Below, in pieces: positions 21,872 through 31,674 of a stretch of DNA of 64,000 bases. The notes beneath the pieces were generated by a model that worked only from the letters and a program-made list of their open reading frames with translations, made no database searches and had not been told where the DNA came from. Positions within the stretch are counted from its first letter, which is position 1; each line of letters starts with the position of its first letter. The DNA is taken from the NCBI GenBank assembly GCA_020622105.1, contig JAHRYP010000005.1:33113-97112 (forward strand), in the 5' to 3' direction. The translations under genes were made by a program, and so were the position numbers. The stretch comes from Methylotenera sp. (GTDB lineage Bacteria; Pseudomonadota; Gammaproteobacteria; Burkholderiales; Methylophilaceae).

Positions 21872-22786
21872 TTAAGGATTAAGGGATAACCAGTCTTTTT
21901 CAATCAGGAAGTCTGTATAGAGCTTTGCTTCAGGGCTTCCGGCTTCCGGTTTCCAGTCATAGCGCCATTTTACGATTGGTGGCATGGAAAGCAGAATCGA
22001 TTCGGTGCGGCCGTTGGATTGCAGGCCAAAAATAGTACCGCGGTCATAAATCAGATTGAACTCAACATAGCGTCCACGGCGGTATGCCTGAAAGTCGCGT
22101 TCACGTTCGCTGTATGGCGTGTCTTTACGGCGCTGTACAATTGGCAGGTAAGCTTGCAGGAATGCATCGCCCACTGCGCGGTGGAAGGCAAACGTTTTTT
22201 CGAACCCCAGTTCATTGAAGTCATCATAGAAAATACCGCCGATACCGCGTGGCTCCTGGCGATGTTTCAAGAAGAAATACTCGTCACATTCTTTTTTGAA
22301 TTCAGGGTAGTAGCTGCTACCAAAGGTATCGATGGCGGTTTTAATAGTGCGATGAAAATGCTCAGCATCTTCTTCAAAGCCATAGTAGGGCGTCAAATCC
22401 ATGCCGCCGCCAAACCACCAGATATCCTGCTCTGCGGCATTTTGTGCTTTTGCAACAAAGAAGCGCACATTCATGTGTACAGTAGGAATATATGGATTAC
22501 GCGGGTGGAATACCAGCGAGACACCCATGGCCTCCCACGGGCGTCCTGCTGCCTCAGGATGCGCTACACTGGCTGCGGGTGGTAATTTAGTACCAAGTAC
22601 ATGAGAAAAGCCGATGCCTGCGCGTTCAAATACATTACCGTCTTCTAGCATGCAGGAATTGCCACCACCACCTTCAGGGCGCTGCCAGCTATCCTGCAGA
22701 AAGTTTTTACCGTCAACCAGTTCGATCGCTTCTACGATTCTGGTTTGCAGGTTTTGCAGGTAGCTTAAAACGGCTTGTGTATCCAT
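21872..22786 (-). CDS. hemF: Oxygen-dependent coproporphyrinogen III oxidase
   Basis: 304 aa; [32 protein letters not shown]. Confidence 0.97.
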   Translation of the reverse strand: MDTQAVLSYLQNLQTRIVEAIELVDGKNFLQDSWQRPEGGGGNSCMLEDGNVFERAGIGFSHVLGTKLPPAASVAHPEAAGRPWEAMGVSLVFHPRNPYIPTVHMNVRFFVAKAQNAAEQDIWWFGGGMDLTPYYGFEEDAEHFHRTIKTAIDTFGSSYYPEFKKECDEYFFLKHRQEPRGIGGIFYDDFNELGFEKTFAFHRAVGDAFLQAYLPIVQRRKDTPYSERERDFQAYRRGRYVEFNLIYDRGTIFGLQSNGRTESILLSMPPIVKWRYDWKPEAGSPEAKLYTDFLIEKDWLSLNP

Positions 22787-22881
22787 TAATATTTTCTTTC
22801 TAGTTTACTTGAGCAGTCTGCATTCGCAAATGAGAGTGACATTACCCGTATTTTCATTATTATAGTTACGCTAGAATAACA

Positions 22882-22943
22882 CTGGATTGCTGCGCCTTTC
22901 AGACTCGCAATGACGTCATCGCGAGCGAAGCGTGGCGATACAG
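22882..22943. repeat. Intergenic imperfect inverted repeat of the widespread GTCATTGCGAGCGAAGC type
   Basis: CTGGATTGCTGCGCCTTTCAGACTCGCAATGACGTCATCGCGAGCGAAGCGTGGCGATACAG; arms complementary around GACGTC. Confidence 0.65.
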
Positions 22944-23038
22944 TTTTGCAGAGTTTGTTATTAATTAAACATACCGAATCAATAATTGCAGTGTCTGCAT
23001 CGGGTGTTGATTTGTTCTCATTTGCAAGTCTGAACAGC

Positions 23039-24310
23039 TTATCCTTTGATTGCGCGGTAGCCGATGTCGTTACGATACTGTGCGCCATCAAATTTGATGT
23101 CCTCCAGAATCTTATAGGCTTGCTGCTGTGCAAATTTTACGGTTTCACCCAGTGCAGTCACACATAGCACACGACCGCCGCTGGTGAGTACTTTGTCGTC
23201 TTTTAACGTCGTACCGGCATGAAATACATGCGCGTCAACCAAGTTTTTAGGCAACCCGGTGATCGCATCACCTAATCTCGGTGTGTCCGGGTAATTAGCA
23301 GAAGCCATGACTACGCCTAGTGCAGTGCGTCTATCCCACTCGGCTTCAACCTGATCCAACGTGCCATTAATAGCGTGATCGGCCAGTGCTACTAAGTCAC
23401 TTTTCAAACGCAGCATGATAGGCTGTGTTTCCGGGTCACCCATGCGGCAGTTGAATTCCAGAGTTTTGACATCACCGTTCGGCGAAATCATGAGCCCTGC
23501 ATAGAGGAATCCAGTATAGGGAATGCCATCTTTTGCCATGCCTTCAACCGTAGGCCTGATAATTTCACGCATAGCTTTGGCGTGAATTTCAGGAGTCACA
23601 ACCGGAGCTGGGGAATATGCGCCCATGCCGCCGGTATTAGGACCGAGGTCTTTGTCCAGCAGGCGTTTGTGATCCTGGCTGGTGGCAAGCGGCAATATAT
23701 TTTTGCCATCTACCATCACAATGAAGCTGGCTTCTTCACCTTGCAGAAACTCTTCAATTACGACACGTGCGCCAGCTGCCCCCAGTTTGTTGTCTGCCAG
23801 CATGGCGTCAATTGCGGTATGCGCTTCGTCTTCATCCATAGCAACCACTACGCCTTTGCCAGCTGCCAAGCCATCGGCTTTAATTACGATAGGTGCGCCT
23901 TGCTCTGTTACATAATCATGCGCTAGTTGCGCATCGGTAAACGTAGCGTAAGCAGCGGTAGGGATGTTGTGCCTTACCATGAAGGCTTTGGCGAAATCTT
24001 TTGAAGATTCCAGTTGCGCTGCGACTTTGGTCGGGCCAAAAATCTTCAGGCCGGCAGCGCGAAAAGCATCCACCACACCTTGAGAGAGTGGTGCTTCCGG
24101 GCCAACGATAGTGAGATAGATATCACCGTCATCCTGCACAAATTTCACCAAGTCGGGTACTGATGATATTGGCACATTCATCATGTCTGGGTCTAGTGCG
24201 GTGCCTGCATTGCCGGGCGCGACATAAACACGGCTGACAGCTTTGTTCTGAGCGACTTTCCATGCCAGCGCGTGTTCGCGACCACCACCACCAATCACCA
24301 ATATTTTCAT
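23039..24310 (-). CDS. purD: Phosphoribosylamine-glycine ligase (start at MKILVIGGGGREHAL preferred)
   Basis: Motifs GGGGREHALAWK, GPEAPLSQGVVDAFR, KADGLAAGKGVVVA, NCRMGDPETQ. Confidence 0.96.
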   Translation of the reverse strand: MKILVIGGGGREHALAWKVAQNKAVSRVYVAPGNAGTALDPDMMNVPISSVPDLVKFVQDDGDIYLTIVGPEAPLSQGVVDAFRAAGLKIFGPTKVAAQLESSKDFAKAFMVRHNIPTAAYATFTDAQLAHDYVTEQGAPIVIKADGLAAGKGVVVAMDEDEAHTAIDAMLADNKLGAAGARVVIEEFLQGEEASFIVMVDGKNILPLATSQDHKRLLDKDLGPNTGGMGAYSPAPVVTPEIHAKAMREIIRPTVEGMAKDGIPYTGFLYAGLMISPNGDVKTLEFNCRMGDPETQPIMLRLKSDLVALADHAINGTLDQVEAEWDRRTALGVVMASANYPDTPRLGDAITGLPKNLVDAHVFHAGTTLKDDKVLTSGGRVLCVTALGETVKFAQQQAYKILEDIKFDGAQYRNDIGYRAIKG

Positions 24311-24355
24311 GTTTTCAACCTTTAGAAACGTTCTCAATGAGCTAGACACTATCAA

Positions 24356-24384
24356 TTTTGTCATTCCCGTCGGGAATGACAAAA
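24356..24384. repeat. Perfect 14-bp-arm palindrome between purH and purD
   Basis: TTTTGTCATTCCCG-T-CGGGAATGACAAAA. Confidence 0.75.
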
Positions 24385-24392
24385 ACTATAAA

Positions 24393-25979
24393 CTAATGTC
24401 TGAAATGACGAATGCCGGTCAGTACCATGACTAAGCCATGTTCATCCGCAGCTGCAATTACTTCTTCATCACGCATGCTACCGCCCGGATGGATCACGCA
24501 TGCTGCACCGGCTTCTGCCAGTACATCGATACCGTCACGGAACGGGAAAAAGGCATCAGAAGCCACGACTGAGTCTTTAAGTGTCAACCCGGCGTTCTGT
24601 GCTTTAATTGCTGCAATACGTGTACTGTCGACACGGCTCATCTGGCCTGCGCCTACGCCTAAAGTCATGCTGTTGCCACAGAACACAATCGCATTGGATT
24701 TCACATATTTAGCAACGCGCCAAGCAAACAGCATGTCTTCCATCTGTTGGGGTGTCGGCTGTTTTTTGGTCACTACTTTTAAATCAGCAACATTGATTTC
24801 ATGATTGTCTGCTGTCTGAATCAGGATACCTGAACCTACGCGTTTAATGTCCTGCGCATTGCGGCCTTGCTCCCAAGAGGTATTACCGCCTTGCGGCAAC
24901 GCAATTTTAAGTACGCGTACATTGGCTTTTGCACTGAAAATCGCCAATGCGTCTTCTGTGTAATCCGGTGCAATCAATACTTCCACAAATTGTTTGCTAA
25001 CGGCCTCTGCGGCTGCTTTATCTACAATCGTGTTGAAGGCGATAATGCCGCCGAAAGCTGAAGTTGGGTCGGTCTGGAATGCTTTACTATAGGCTTCAAC
25101 TGCATCTTTGCCCATGGCTACACCGCATGGGTTGGCGTGTTTTACAATCACGCAAGCGGTCGTTTCAAAACTCTTTACGGCTTCCCATGCTGCATCAGAG
25201 TCAGCGATGTTGTTATAGCTGAGTTCTTTACCCTGCAATTGCTGTGCAGTTACCAGTGAGCCAGGTGCCGGGTTAAGGTCACGGTAAAATGCAGCGCTCT
25301 GGTGCGGGTTTTCGCCGTAGCGCAAATCCTGCAGTTTTACAAAACGGCTATTTACCTGTGCCGGATATGGGTTACGTGTGCCGTCGTTATTAAAACTCGA
25401 CAGGTAGTCACTGATAGCGCCATCGTAGTTGCTAATACGGTTGAATGCAGCGACTGACAATGCGAATTTTGTCGCCTGAGATGTCGCACCGCCGGTGCTT
25501 TGCATCTCGCGCAGTACGTCTGCGTATTGGCTGGCATCAGTCAGCACGGCAACATCTTTCCAGTTTTTAGCTGCGGAGCGCACCATGGCTGGGCCGCCGA
25601 TGTCTATGTTTTCAATTGCGTCTTCCAGTGTACAGTTTGGGTTTGCAACCGTCGCTTCAAACGGATACAGATTGACGACAACCATATCAATGTTCGGAAT
25701 GCCTTGCGCTTGCATGGCAGTAACATGCTCGGGTAAATCACGACGACCTAAAATGCCGCCATGCACTTTTGGATGCAGCGTTTTTACACGACCGTCCAGC
25801 ATTTCAGGAAAACCTGTGTAGTCGCTGACTTCGATGACCGGGATGTTGTTGTCGCGGAATAATTTAGCGGTACCGCCGGTAGATAACAGTTCAACGCCAA
25901 GTGCGCTTAAGCTTTTAGCAAAATCAATAATACCGGTTTTATCAGAAACGCTGATCAGCGCACGTTTAATAGTTGCCAT
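24393..25979 (-). CDS. purH: Bifunctional AICAR formyltransferase / IMP cyclohydrolase
   Basis: 528 aa; [46 protein letters not shown]. Confidence 0.97.
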   Translation of the reverse strand: MATIKRALISVSDKTGIIDFAKSLSALGVELLSTGGTAKLFRDNNIPVIEVSDYTGFPEMLDGRVKTLHPKVHGGILGRRDLPEHVTAMQAQGIPNIDMVVVNLYPFEATVANPNCTLEDAIENIDIGGPAMVRSAAKNWKDVAVLTDASQYADVLREMQSTGGATSQATKFALSVAAFNRISNYDGAISDYLSSFNNDGTRNPYPAQVNSRFVKLQDLRYGENPHQSAAFYRDLNPAPGSLVTAQQLQGKELSYNNIADSDAAWEAVKSFETTACVIVKHANPCGVAMGKDAVEAYSKAFQTDPTSAFGGIIAFNTIVDKAAAEAVSKQFVEVLIAPDYTEDALAIFSAKANVRVLKIALPQGGNTSWEQGRNAQDIKRVGSGILIQTADNHEINVADLKVVTKKQPTPQQMEDMLFAWRVAKYVKSNAIVFCGNSMTLGVGAGQMSRVDSTRIAAIKAQNAGLTLKDSVVASDAFFPFRDGIDVLAEAGAACVIHPGGSMRDEEVIAAADEHGLVMVLTGIRHFRH

Positions 25980-26019
25980 GTGAAAACTCTAAAAGAAATA
26001 AATGGTTGTGGAAGGTTGA

Positions 26020-26256
26020 TTAATCAATATTGTATTGCTGAAGTTTTTTGCGTAGCGTGTTGCGGTTGATATCCAGAATTTCAGCAGCCTTGCTTTGGTT
26101 GCCGCCGACTTTATGCATGACGTATTGCAATAATGGTTTTTCTACACAGCCCAGCACCATGTCGTATACGGCATGCGGTGGCTCACCATCCAGATGGGTG
26201 AAGTAGTCATCGAGTGACTCTCTAACGGCTTGGCTTAATTTACAATCTGCTGACAT
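26020..26256 (-). CDS. fis: Fis family DNA-binding protein
   Basis: 78 aa; GGNQSKAAEILDINRNTLRKKLQQYNID; conserved dusB-fis-purH order. Confidence 0.93.
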   Translation of the reverse strand: MSADCKLSQAVRESLDDYFTHLDGEPPHAVYDMVLGCVEKPLLQYVMHKVGGNQSKAAEILDINRNTLRKKLQQYNID

Positions 26257-26265
26257 AGTCTGAAC

Positions 26266-27309
26266 TTAGGCTGCTAGTGCTTCTGACGCATTGCCTGCAT
26301 CTTCAGCGTCGTTATTTTCGATATAGACCAAACGATCATTTTTAGCCTTAAGTTCGGCGAAAAAGTCGTTAATGGCCTGCAATTGCAAGTCAATTGTTTG
26401 CAATGTGTTCATACTGTGGCGAAATTGTGCGGATCCAGCCAGACCCTTGGTGTACCAGGAGATATGCTTGCGCGCCATGCGCATGCCGGTCAGGTCACCA
26501 TAAAAATCATATAAGTCGTGCAGATGTTCCAGCATCACCGTGTGAATTTCATCTACTGTCGGTGCTAATAAATGCGTGCCGGTGCTCAGGTAATGCTCAA
26601 TCTCGCGGAATATCCATGGACGTCCCTGCGCAGCGCGACCGATCATGACGGCATCAGCGCCGGTGTAGTCCAGTACGAATTTAGCTTTTTCCGGCGTGGT
26701 AATATCGCCGTTCGCAATCAACGGGATGCGGATTGCCTGTTTAACCGCTGCAATCGTGTCGTATTCTGCATCACCCATGTAGGCACAGGCACGGGTGCGG
26801 CCGTGCATGGCAAGCGCTTGTATGCCAAGGTCTTCAGCCATTTTGGCAATCGCAATCGCATTTCGGTTGTTTTTATCCCAGCCAGTACGGATTTTTAGTG
26901 TTACCGGCACATCTACCGCACCAACAACCGCTCTTAAAATCTGCGCTACCAGTGGCTCGTCCTTGAGCAAGGCCGAGCCGGCCATCACGTTACATAATTT
27001 TTTGGCCGGACAGCCCATGTGGATATCGATAATCTGTGCACCATTATCAACATTGTGTTTTGCGGCTTCCGCCATCATTTTTGGGTCAGCACCGGCAATC
27101 TGTACGGAAATCGGGTCAACCTCACCTTCATGGTTGGCACGACGTTTTGTTTTCTCGCTGCCATAAAGCAATGAATTCGAGGTCACCATTTCAGACACGG
27201 CTAATCCTGCGCCCATCTTTTTGCAAAGTTGACGGAAAGGCCTGTCGGTCACGCCCGCCATGGGTGCGACTACCAGATTGTTCTTCAAGATGTGGTTACC
27301 GATTTGCAC
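26266..27309 (-). CDS. dusB: tRNA-dihydrouridine synthase B
   Basis: 347 aa; VAPMAGVTDRPFRQLC, NMGCPAKK-type HMGCPAKKLCN, KIRTGWD, IGRAAQGRPWIF. Confidence 0.95.
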   Translation of the reverse strand: MQIGNHILKNNLVVAPMAGVTDRPFRQLCKKMGAGLAVSEMVTSNSLLYGSEKTKRRANHEGEVDPISVQIAGADPKMMAEAAKHNVDNGAQIIDIHMGCPAKKLCNVMAGSALLKDEPLVAQILRAVVGAVDVPVTLKIRTGWDKNNRNAIAIAKMAEDLGIQALAMHGRTRACAYMGDAEYDTIAAVKQAIRIPLIANGDITTPEKAKFVLDYTGADAVMIGRAAQGRPWIFREIEHYLSTGTHLLAPTVDEIHTVMLEHLHDLYDFYGDLTGMRMARKHISWYTKGLAGSAQFRHSMNTLQTIDLQLQAINDFFAELKAKNDRLVYIENNDAEDAGNASEALAA

Positions 27310-27385
27310 TAGCTGATTTTCTCAAACGCGAAAGCTGCCTATTTTATACGCAATCTTGCTTTGAGAAAACCAAAAAATTCATTAT

Positions 27386-27778
27386 GGCACTTCTATAAAT
27401 ACATTCTTTGGGCGCATGACTGCGTTGCGGCTATATATCTAATGGACTCGCAACCTCGCTGTATATTGCATACTTTGGTTTCGGCCGCTACGCTTAACCT
27501 GCTTGCGCAGGTTAGCCTACACCGCAACACTGCGTTAGTTGTCTCGGCTCCTGCGTTCCGTGCGCCTTTGGCGTATGAGCCAGTATTTGGCTTCCCCAAT
27601 TGATTAAGCCGCTTAAGCGGCAAGTCAAGTGTGAAATAATGCGCTAAAGCGCATATATTCTAAGGACATGCCCTTTCACGCCAAGCTACCTGCTTTAGCA
27701 GGTCAGCTTGGTGGGGACGCCCTTTTACGGGTGTATGGGTAATGCTGCATCCCAAACTATGTATTTATAGAAGTACAC
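27386..27778. mobile_element. MITE-like element, copy A
   Basis: 16-bp perfect TIRs ACTTCTATAAATACAT (27389-27404) / ATGTATTTATAGAAGT (27759-27774); ATTAT at both flanks; internal short hairpins; no credible coding capacity. Confidence 0.7.
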
Positions 27779-27822
27779 ATTATTTATGGCATACAATTCA
27801 GGGTTATCGGTTATTTAGTTGA

Positions 27823-29094
27823 ATGAATATGCAAAAAGCTTCTACCAGTCATATTGCGTTTGCCAGCTTTATTGGGACTGCCATTGAATTCTACGATTTT
27901 TATATCTATGCAATGGCGGCAGCTTTGGTGATTGGTCAGGTGTTTTTCCCCGCCAGTGATCCGGCAACTCAGTCGCTGAATGCATTTTTAACATTCGGCA
28001 TTGCCTTTATTGCCAGACCGGTCGGGGCGATTGTGTTCGGACATTTTGGGGATAAAGTCGGGCGCAAGACAACGCTGGCGGCTTCGCTATTGCTGATGGG
28101 GATTTCAACCCTGCTGATCGGCCTGCTGCCGGGTTACGAGGTATTGGGGATATGGGCACCCATTATCTTGTGCGTACTGCGTTTTGGTCAGGGCCTAGGT
28201 CTGGGCGGTGAGTGGGGCGGTGCTGCGCTGTTAGCGACAGAGCACGCGCCTGAAGGTAAGCGTGCATGGTTCGGCATGTTTCCGCAATTAGGGCCATCGG
28301 TCGGGTTTCTGCTGGCAACTTTAAGCTATCTGGCTTTGTCGCTTTGGTTAAGCGACGCACAATTCAAAGCTTGGGGCTGGCGACTACCCTTTATTGCCAG
28401 CGCCTTATTGGTAGGTGTTGGTTTGTACGTGCGCTTCAAGCTAGCAGAAACGCCTGCTTTTACGATAGCACTGGCTGAAAATAAAACACACGAGGTGCCG
28501 ATCAAGCCCTTATTGAAAACACATTTACGGCCTGTTTTACTCGGTGCGCTGGCAATGGTGGTGTGTTACAACCTGTTTTACACTGCCACAGTATTTTGCC
28601 TGAGCTATGGCACGACCAAGCTTGGCATTGAACGCGCAGATTTTTTAGGCATGCTATGTATTGCGAGTCTATTTATGACGATTGCCACGCCGATCTCTGC
28701 AAAACTGAGCGATCATTTTGGCCGCAGGCCGGTATTGCTGGTAAGTGGTGCATTTGCGATCCTTGCTGGATTTACGCTTAGCCCGCTGCTTGCAAGCGGT
28801 TCAGTGGTGCAGGTGACGATGTTTTTATCTTTAGCGCTATTTCTGATGGGGGCAACATTTGCACCGATGGGTGCGTATCTGCCTGAGCAGTTTCCGGTGG
28901 CGGTACGTTATACCGGTGCTGGATTGGCCTATCAGCTAGGTGGGATATTAGGCGCATCATTTGCACCTTATATTTCACAATTGTTAGTGACGGCGGGTGG
29001 TTTGACGTGGGTGGGTGCTTACGTTTCGATTGCCGCCACCGTGAGTTTTTTAGCAGTGCTTGCTTTAGGCGAATCTAGAAACACCAAGATTTAA
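27823..29094 (+). CDS. MFS transporter, metabolite:H+ symporter (MHS/ProP-ShiA-like)
   Basis: 423 aa; ASFIGTAIEFYDFYIYAMAAAL, FGHFGDKVGRK, RFGQGLGLGGEWGGA. Confidence 0.93.
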   Translation: MNMQKASTSHIAFASFIGTAIEFYDFYIYAMAAALVIGQVFFPASDPATQSLNAFLTFGIAFIARPVGAIVFGHFGDKVGRKTTLAASLLLMGISTLLIGLLPGYEVLGIWAPIILCVLRFGQGLGLGGEWGGAALLATEHAPEGKRAWFGMFPQLGPSVGFLLATLSYLALSLWLSDAQFKAWGWRLPFIASALLVGVGLYVRFKLAETPAFTIALAENKTHEVPIKPLLKTHLRPVLLGALAMVVCYNLFYTATVFCLSYGTTKLGIERADFLGMLCIASLFMTIATPISAKLSDHFGRRPVLLVSGAFAILAGFTLSPLLASGSVVQVTMFLSLALFLMGATFAPMGAYLPEQFPVAVRYTGAGLAYQLGGILGASFAPYISQLLVTAGGLTWVGAYVSIAATVSFLAVLALGESRNTKI

Positions 29095-29609
29095 TCTAGT
29101 TTAGTTTGTAGCTTAACGCCTTCGGCTAGGCCTTTCAGTGAGCCGCTGATTTTTATAGGAGCATCCGCTCCCTCGCCTCTGAAATTGATATGCAATTTTT
29201 GACCATTTTGTAAAGCTTGCATAAAGCTAGTGTCTACTGGGTAAGTTGCAACGCAACCTAATTGGAAGCAGGTTTTTAATGTGAATTGATATGTTTTACC
29301 TTGGTCTATTGAAAAATTCACTCCTGAAGGTAAGTGAATTCCCAGAGGTAGTAATGCTGTTAAATTGACTGCTTTTGTTTTTTCATTGCGACCTAAAGTA
29401 AATTTTACTAAGCGCTTATTCTGACTTTTTGACATGATGGTCTGGCTGAGTGAGCAAGCAGTTTTGTTTTCTGCAAGCGCTCTGCATTCATATATCCAGT
29501 CGCCAAAAACATCTCCAACTTTAGCCTCAGCATGAGTGGTTTGTGGAATGATGAGTGATAGGGTGGTAAAGCTTACAAATAAGGCTTGGAAGAATTTTTT
29601 GTGTTTCAT
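29091..29609 (-). CDS. Invasion-associated locus B (IalB)-like periplasmic protein
   Basis: 172 aa; signal peptide, FGDWIYEC, ACSLSQTI, PLGIHLPSGV. Confidence 0.75.
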   Translation of the reverse strand: MKHKKFFQALFVSFTTLSLIIPQTTHAEAKVGDVFGDWIYECRALAENKTACSLSQTIMSKSQNKRLVKFTLGRNEKTKAVNLTALLPLGIHLPSGVNFSIDQGKTYQFTLKTCFQLGCVATYPVDTSFMQALQNGQKLHINFRGEGADAPIKISGSLKGLAEGVKLQTKLD

Positions 29610-29627
29610 AATCGCTCTTAGTTAAAG

Positions 29628-30452
29628 TTAATTCGTTGTATTGGTTTTAACGGTTTTGAGGTTGGCAAACGTGTCGTTGATGATGATTTGTAATTCGTTT
29701 TTTATGTTAGTAAGTTCTGCAATGACGAATTCAATATTGCCATCTAAGCATGCCTGAAAAATTTTCTGTATACGATGGTCATAATTTTCTGGGTGTTTGG
29801 CTAGCTTTGAGATGAGTTCGTTCGCACCTTTTTCTAAAACTGGATAGGTTTTGTTCGCTGCAAATATCACGATGCCCGCATAAAAAAAGAATGCGGAGCA
29901 AAGTGCAATCAACGGCTGGAAGTCTCTTGTTTTTTTAATTTTACTTGCATGAATCAAGGTGATTGATGCTTGTGTCATAAAGATGTTGATTAAAGAGTTC
30001 ATAAGTAATAAAGGAAAAGGTTCTGCCAGTTTCTTTAAGTTGCCTATGGATTGATTTTTTTCTGCGCACAGCTCTAAATTCGTGATATGGCTTATTTGGC
30101 ATGTGCTTAAGTCACCATGAGGAAATAGCTGCCTCATTGACCAGTGAAATTTCCCAGCCTTTGCAAGGTTGATTTCGTTTTCTACCAAAAATAAATCTTT
30201 TTGGAAGATATCAATTTTGTTCCCATTCAACTGAAGCCTTACAAAGCCAGCTTCGTCTTTTATACTGCCTTCTTCTGCAAAAGGTTTAATGGTATCTACT
30301 ATCAATTTGGGGGCGATTGGTTCGCCACCATTGCGAAATAGAACAAAATCATAATCTGAATTTGCATCAGCGATACCAAGTCCCCTGGAGCCACCTAGCC
30401 CTAGTGCTGTGACACGGTTAATGCCAAATAATGCATTTTTAAATTCCTGCAT
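29628..30452 (-). CDS. Nucleotidyltransferase-fold protein with helical C-terminal domain
   Basis: 274 aa; LGLGGSRGLGIADANSDYDFVLF = GGS...SDxD NTase motif. Confidence 0.7.
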   Translation of the reverse strand: MQEFKNALFGINRVTALGLGGSRGLGIADANSDYDFVLFRNGGEPIAPKLIVDTIKPFAEEGSIKDEAGFVRLQLNGNKIDIFQKDLFLVENEINLAKAGKFHWSMRQLFPHGDLSTCQISHITNLELCAEKNQSIGNLKKLAEPFPLLLMNSLINIFMTQASITLIHASKIKKTRDFQPLIALCSAFFFYAGIVIFAANKTYPVLEKGANELISKLAKHPENYDHRIQKIFQACLDGNIEFVIAELTNIKNELQIIINDTFANLKTVKTNTTN

Positions 30453-30516
30453 GAATTTGATCCTAATAATTTTTGTATTGGTTACAGGCTGCGATGGCCG
30501 AAATTCTGATTAATTC

Positions 30517-31381
30517 TTAATTGGTTTGCCAGTAGTTAAAACGATTCCCGAATAAATCTAGGCGACGTTCAATTTCTTCAATTTGTTCTTTAGTTAAGAT
30601 TTCTTTATGCCTTCCGATTCTATGTGTCGAAAGTGGCTGAGTATAAGCATCAGACCAGAAAGCGCCACTAAAGGGGTCTTTTTCTCTTTCAGATTTATTA
30701 AAGTTTGGAGCTGCGGCATGTTCAGCTGAAAATTCAACCGCAAGGTTTGTATCATATCTTGCGCCTGTGAGTTTGCTGATGCGCTGCAATTCTTGATTGG
30801 GGTCATTCATGAAGTCTTCGTATTTTACGAATATGAGGTTGTTTCTGAAGTGATCAATATTTTTTAGTACGTTTACATAGTAAGCAATGTAATTGTCACA
30901 GTGATTCTTGATGTCTATAAGTTCGGTTTGCGGGCTGATGATTTTATTTTGCTTGTGCCGATCAGCGACTTCCATTACTGAAGCAATGACATCTCTAGGG
31001 TCGCGCACAATCACTACAAATTTAAAATTCAGAAATTGTTGCGATAACTCATGAAAGTAATAAGTAAGCTCAGGGTGTTTGAGGATTAGTATTTCTGGAT
31101 CATTGTACTTTACTGATACCAGAGATAAGTATTGTCGAATATTTAGCCATATTAACTCTCTGAAATTTCGTACGTTACCAAATTGATCAGCATGACGAAT
31201 TTCGTAGCGGGTAAGATTCAACTATAAAGTCGATAATGTCGGATAAAAACCAACTCTCCGAAATATATGGATTGCTATTTTCGGCAGAACAAAGAGCCCG
31301 GTGAATGACTGTTGTGCCACTTCGCATGGCTCCGCCGATTAGTAAAACATTTGATTGGTAATTCGGGTTTAAGCGTTCCAT
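30517..31381 (-). pseudogene. Sulfotransferase-family protein, reading frame split (frameshift near 31190-31225)
   Basis: ORF 31187..31381 carries the 5'-PAPS-binding-like loop (GGAMRSGTTVIHRAL); ORF 30517..31221 carries the 3'-phosphate-binding-like motif (FVVIVRDPRDVIASV); adjacent overlapping frames, same strand. Confidence 0.65.
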
Positions 31382-31674
31382 TTAGTATTTTTAATTGAAA
31401 TTTAATAATAGCGCACTCTATCATGCTTAATTAAGCATTTACAGATGAACCTGCTTGATTGTTGACAGCAATTTGTAGTGTTTATCATTTTTATTGGCAA
31501 TAGATATGCACAATAACTTGAAGATTTATGTTGTTATTAAGCGACATATTTTGTCTAAATTTAAGGAGTGATCAATTAGTTTTAAAATTCACACTGGCTG
31601 GTTAGTGAAGTCTGCTAAAATTATTGTGGGATTAGTTGTAATAATTAATAAAAATCGTTTCAGGGGATAATAAT

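Noticed and set aside
22019-22585. 188-aa plus-strand ORF antisense to hemF
   Set aside because: Shadow ORF of a clearly conserved hemF gene.
22786-23133. ORF of 115 aa on the minus strand overlapping purD's 3' end
   Set aside because: Overlaps purD in another frame and contains the GTCATTGCGAG-type repeat; composition not protein-like.
27393-27623. 76-aa minus-strand ORF inside copy A (and 27361..27603 plus-strand ORF)
   Set aside because: Lies entirely within the repeat element; reading through hairpin modules, not a conserved protein.
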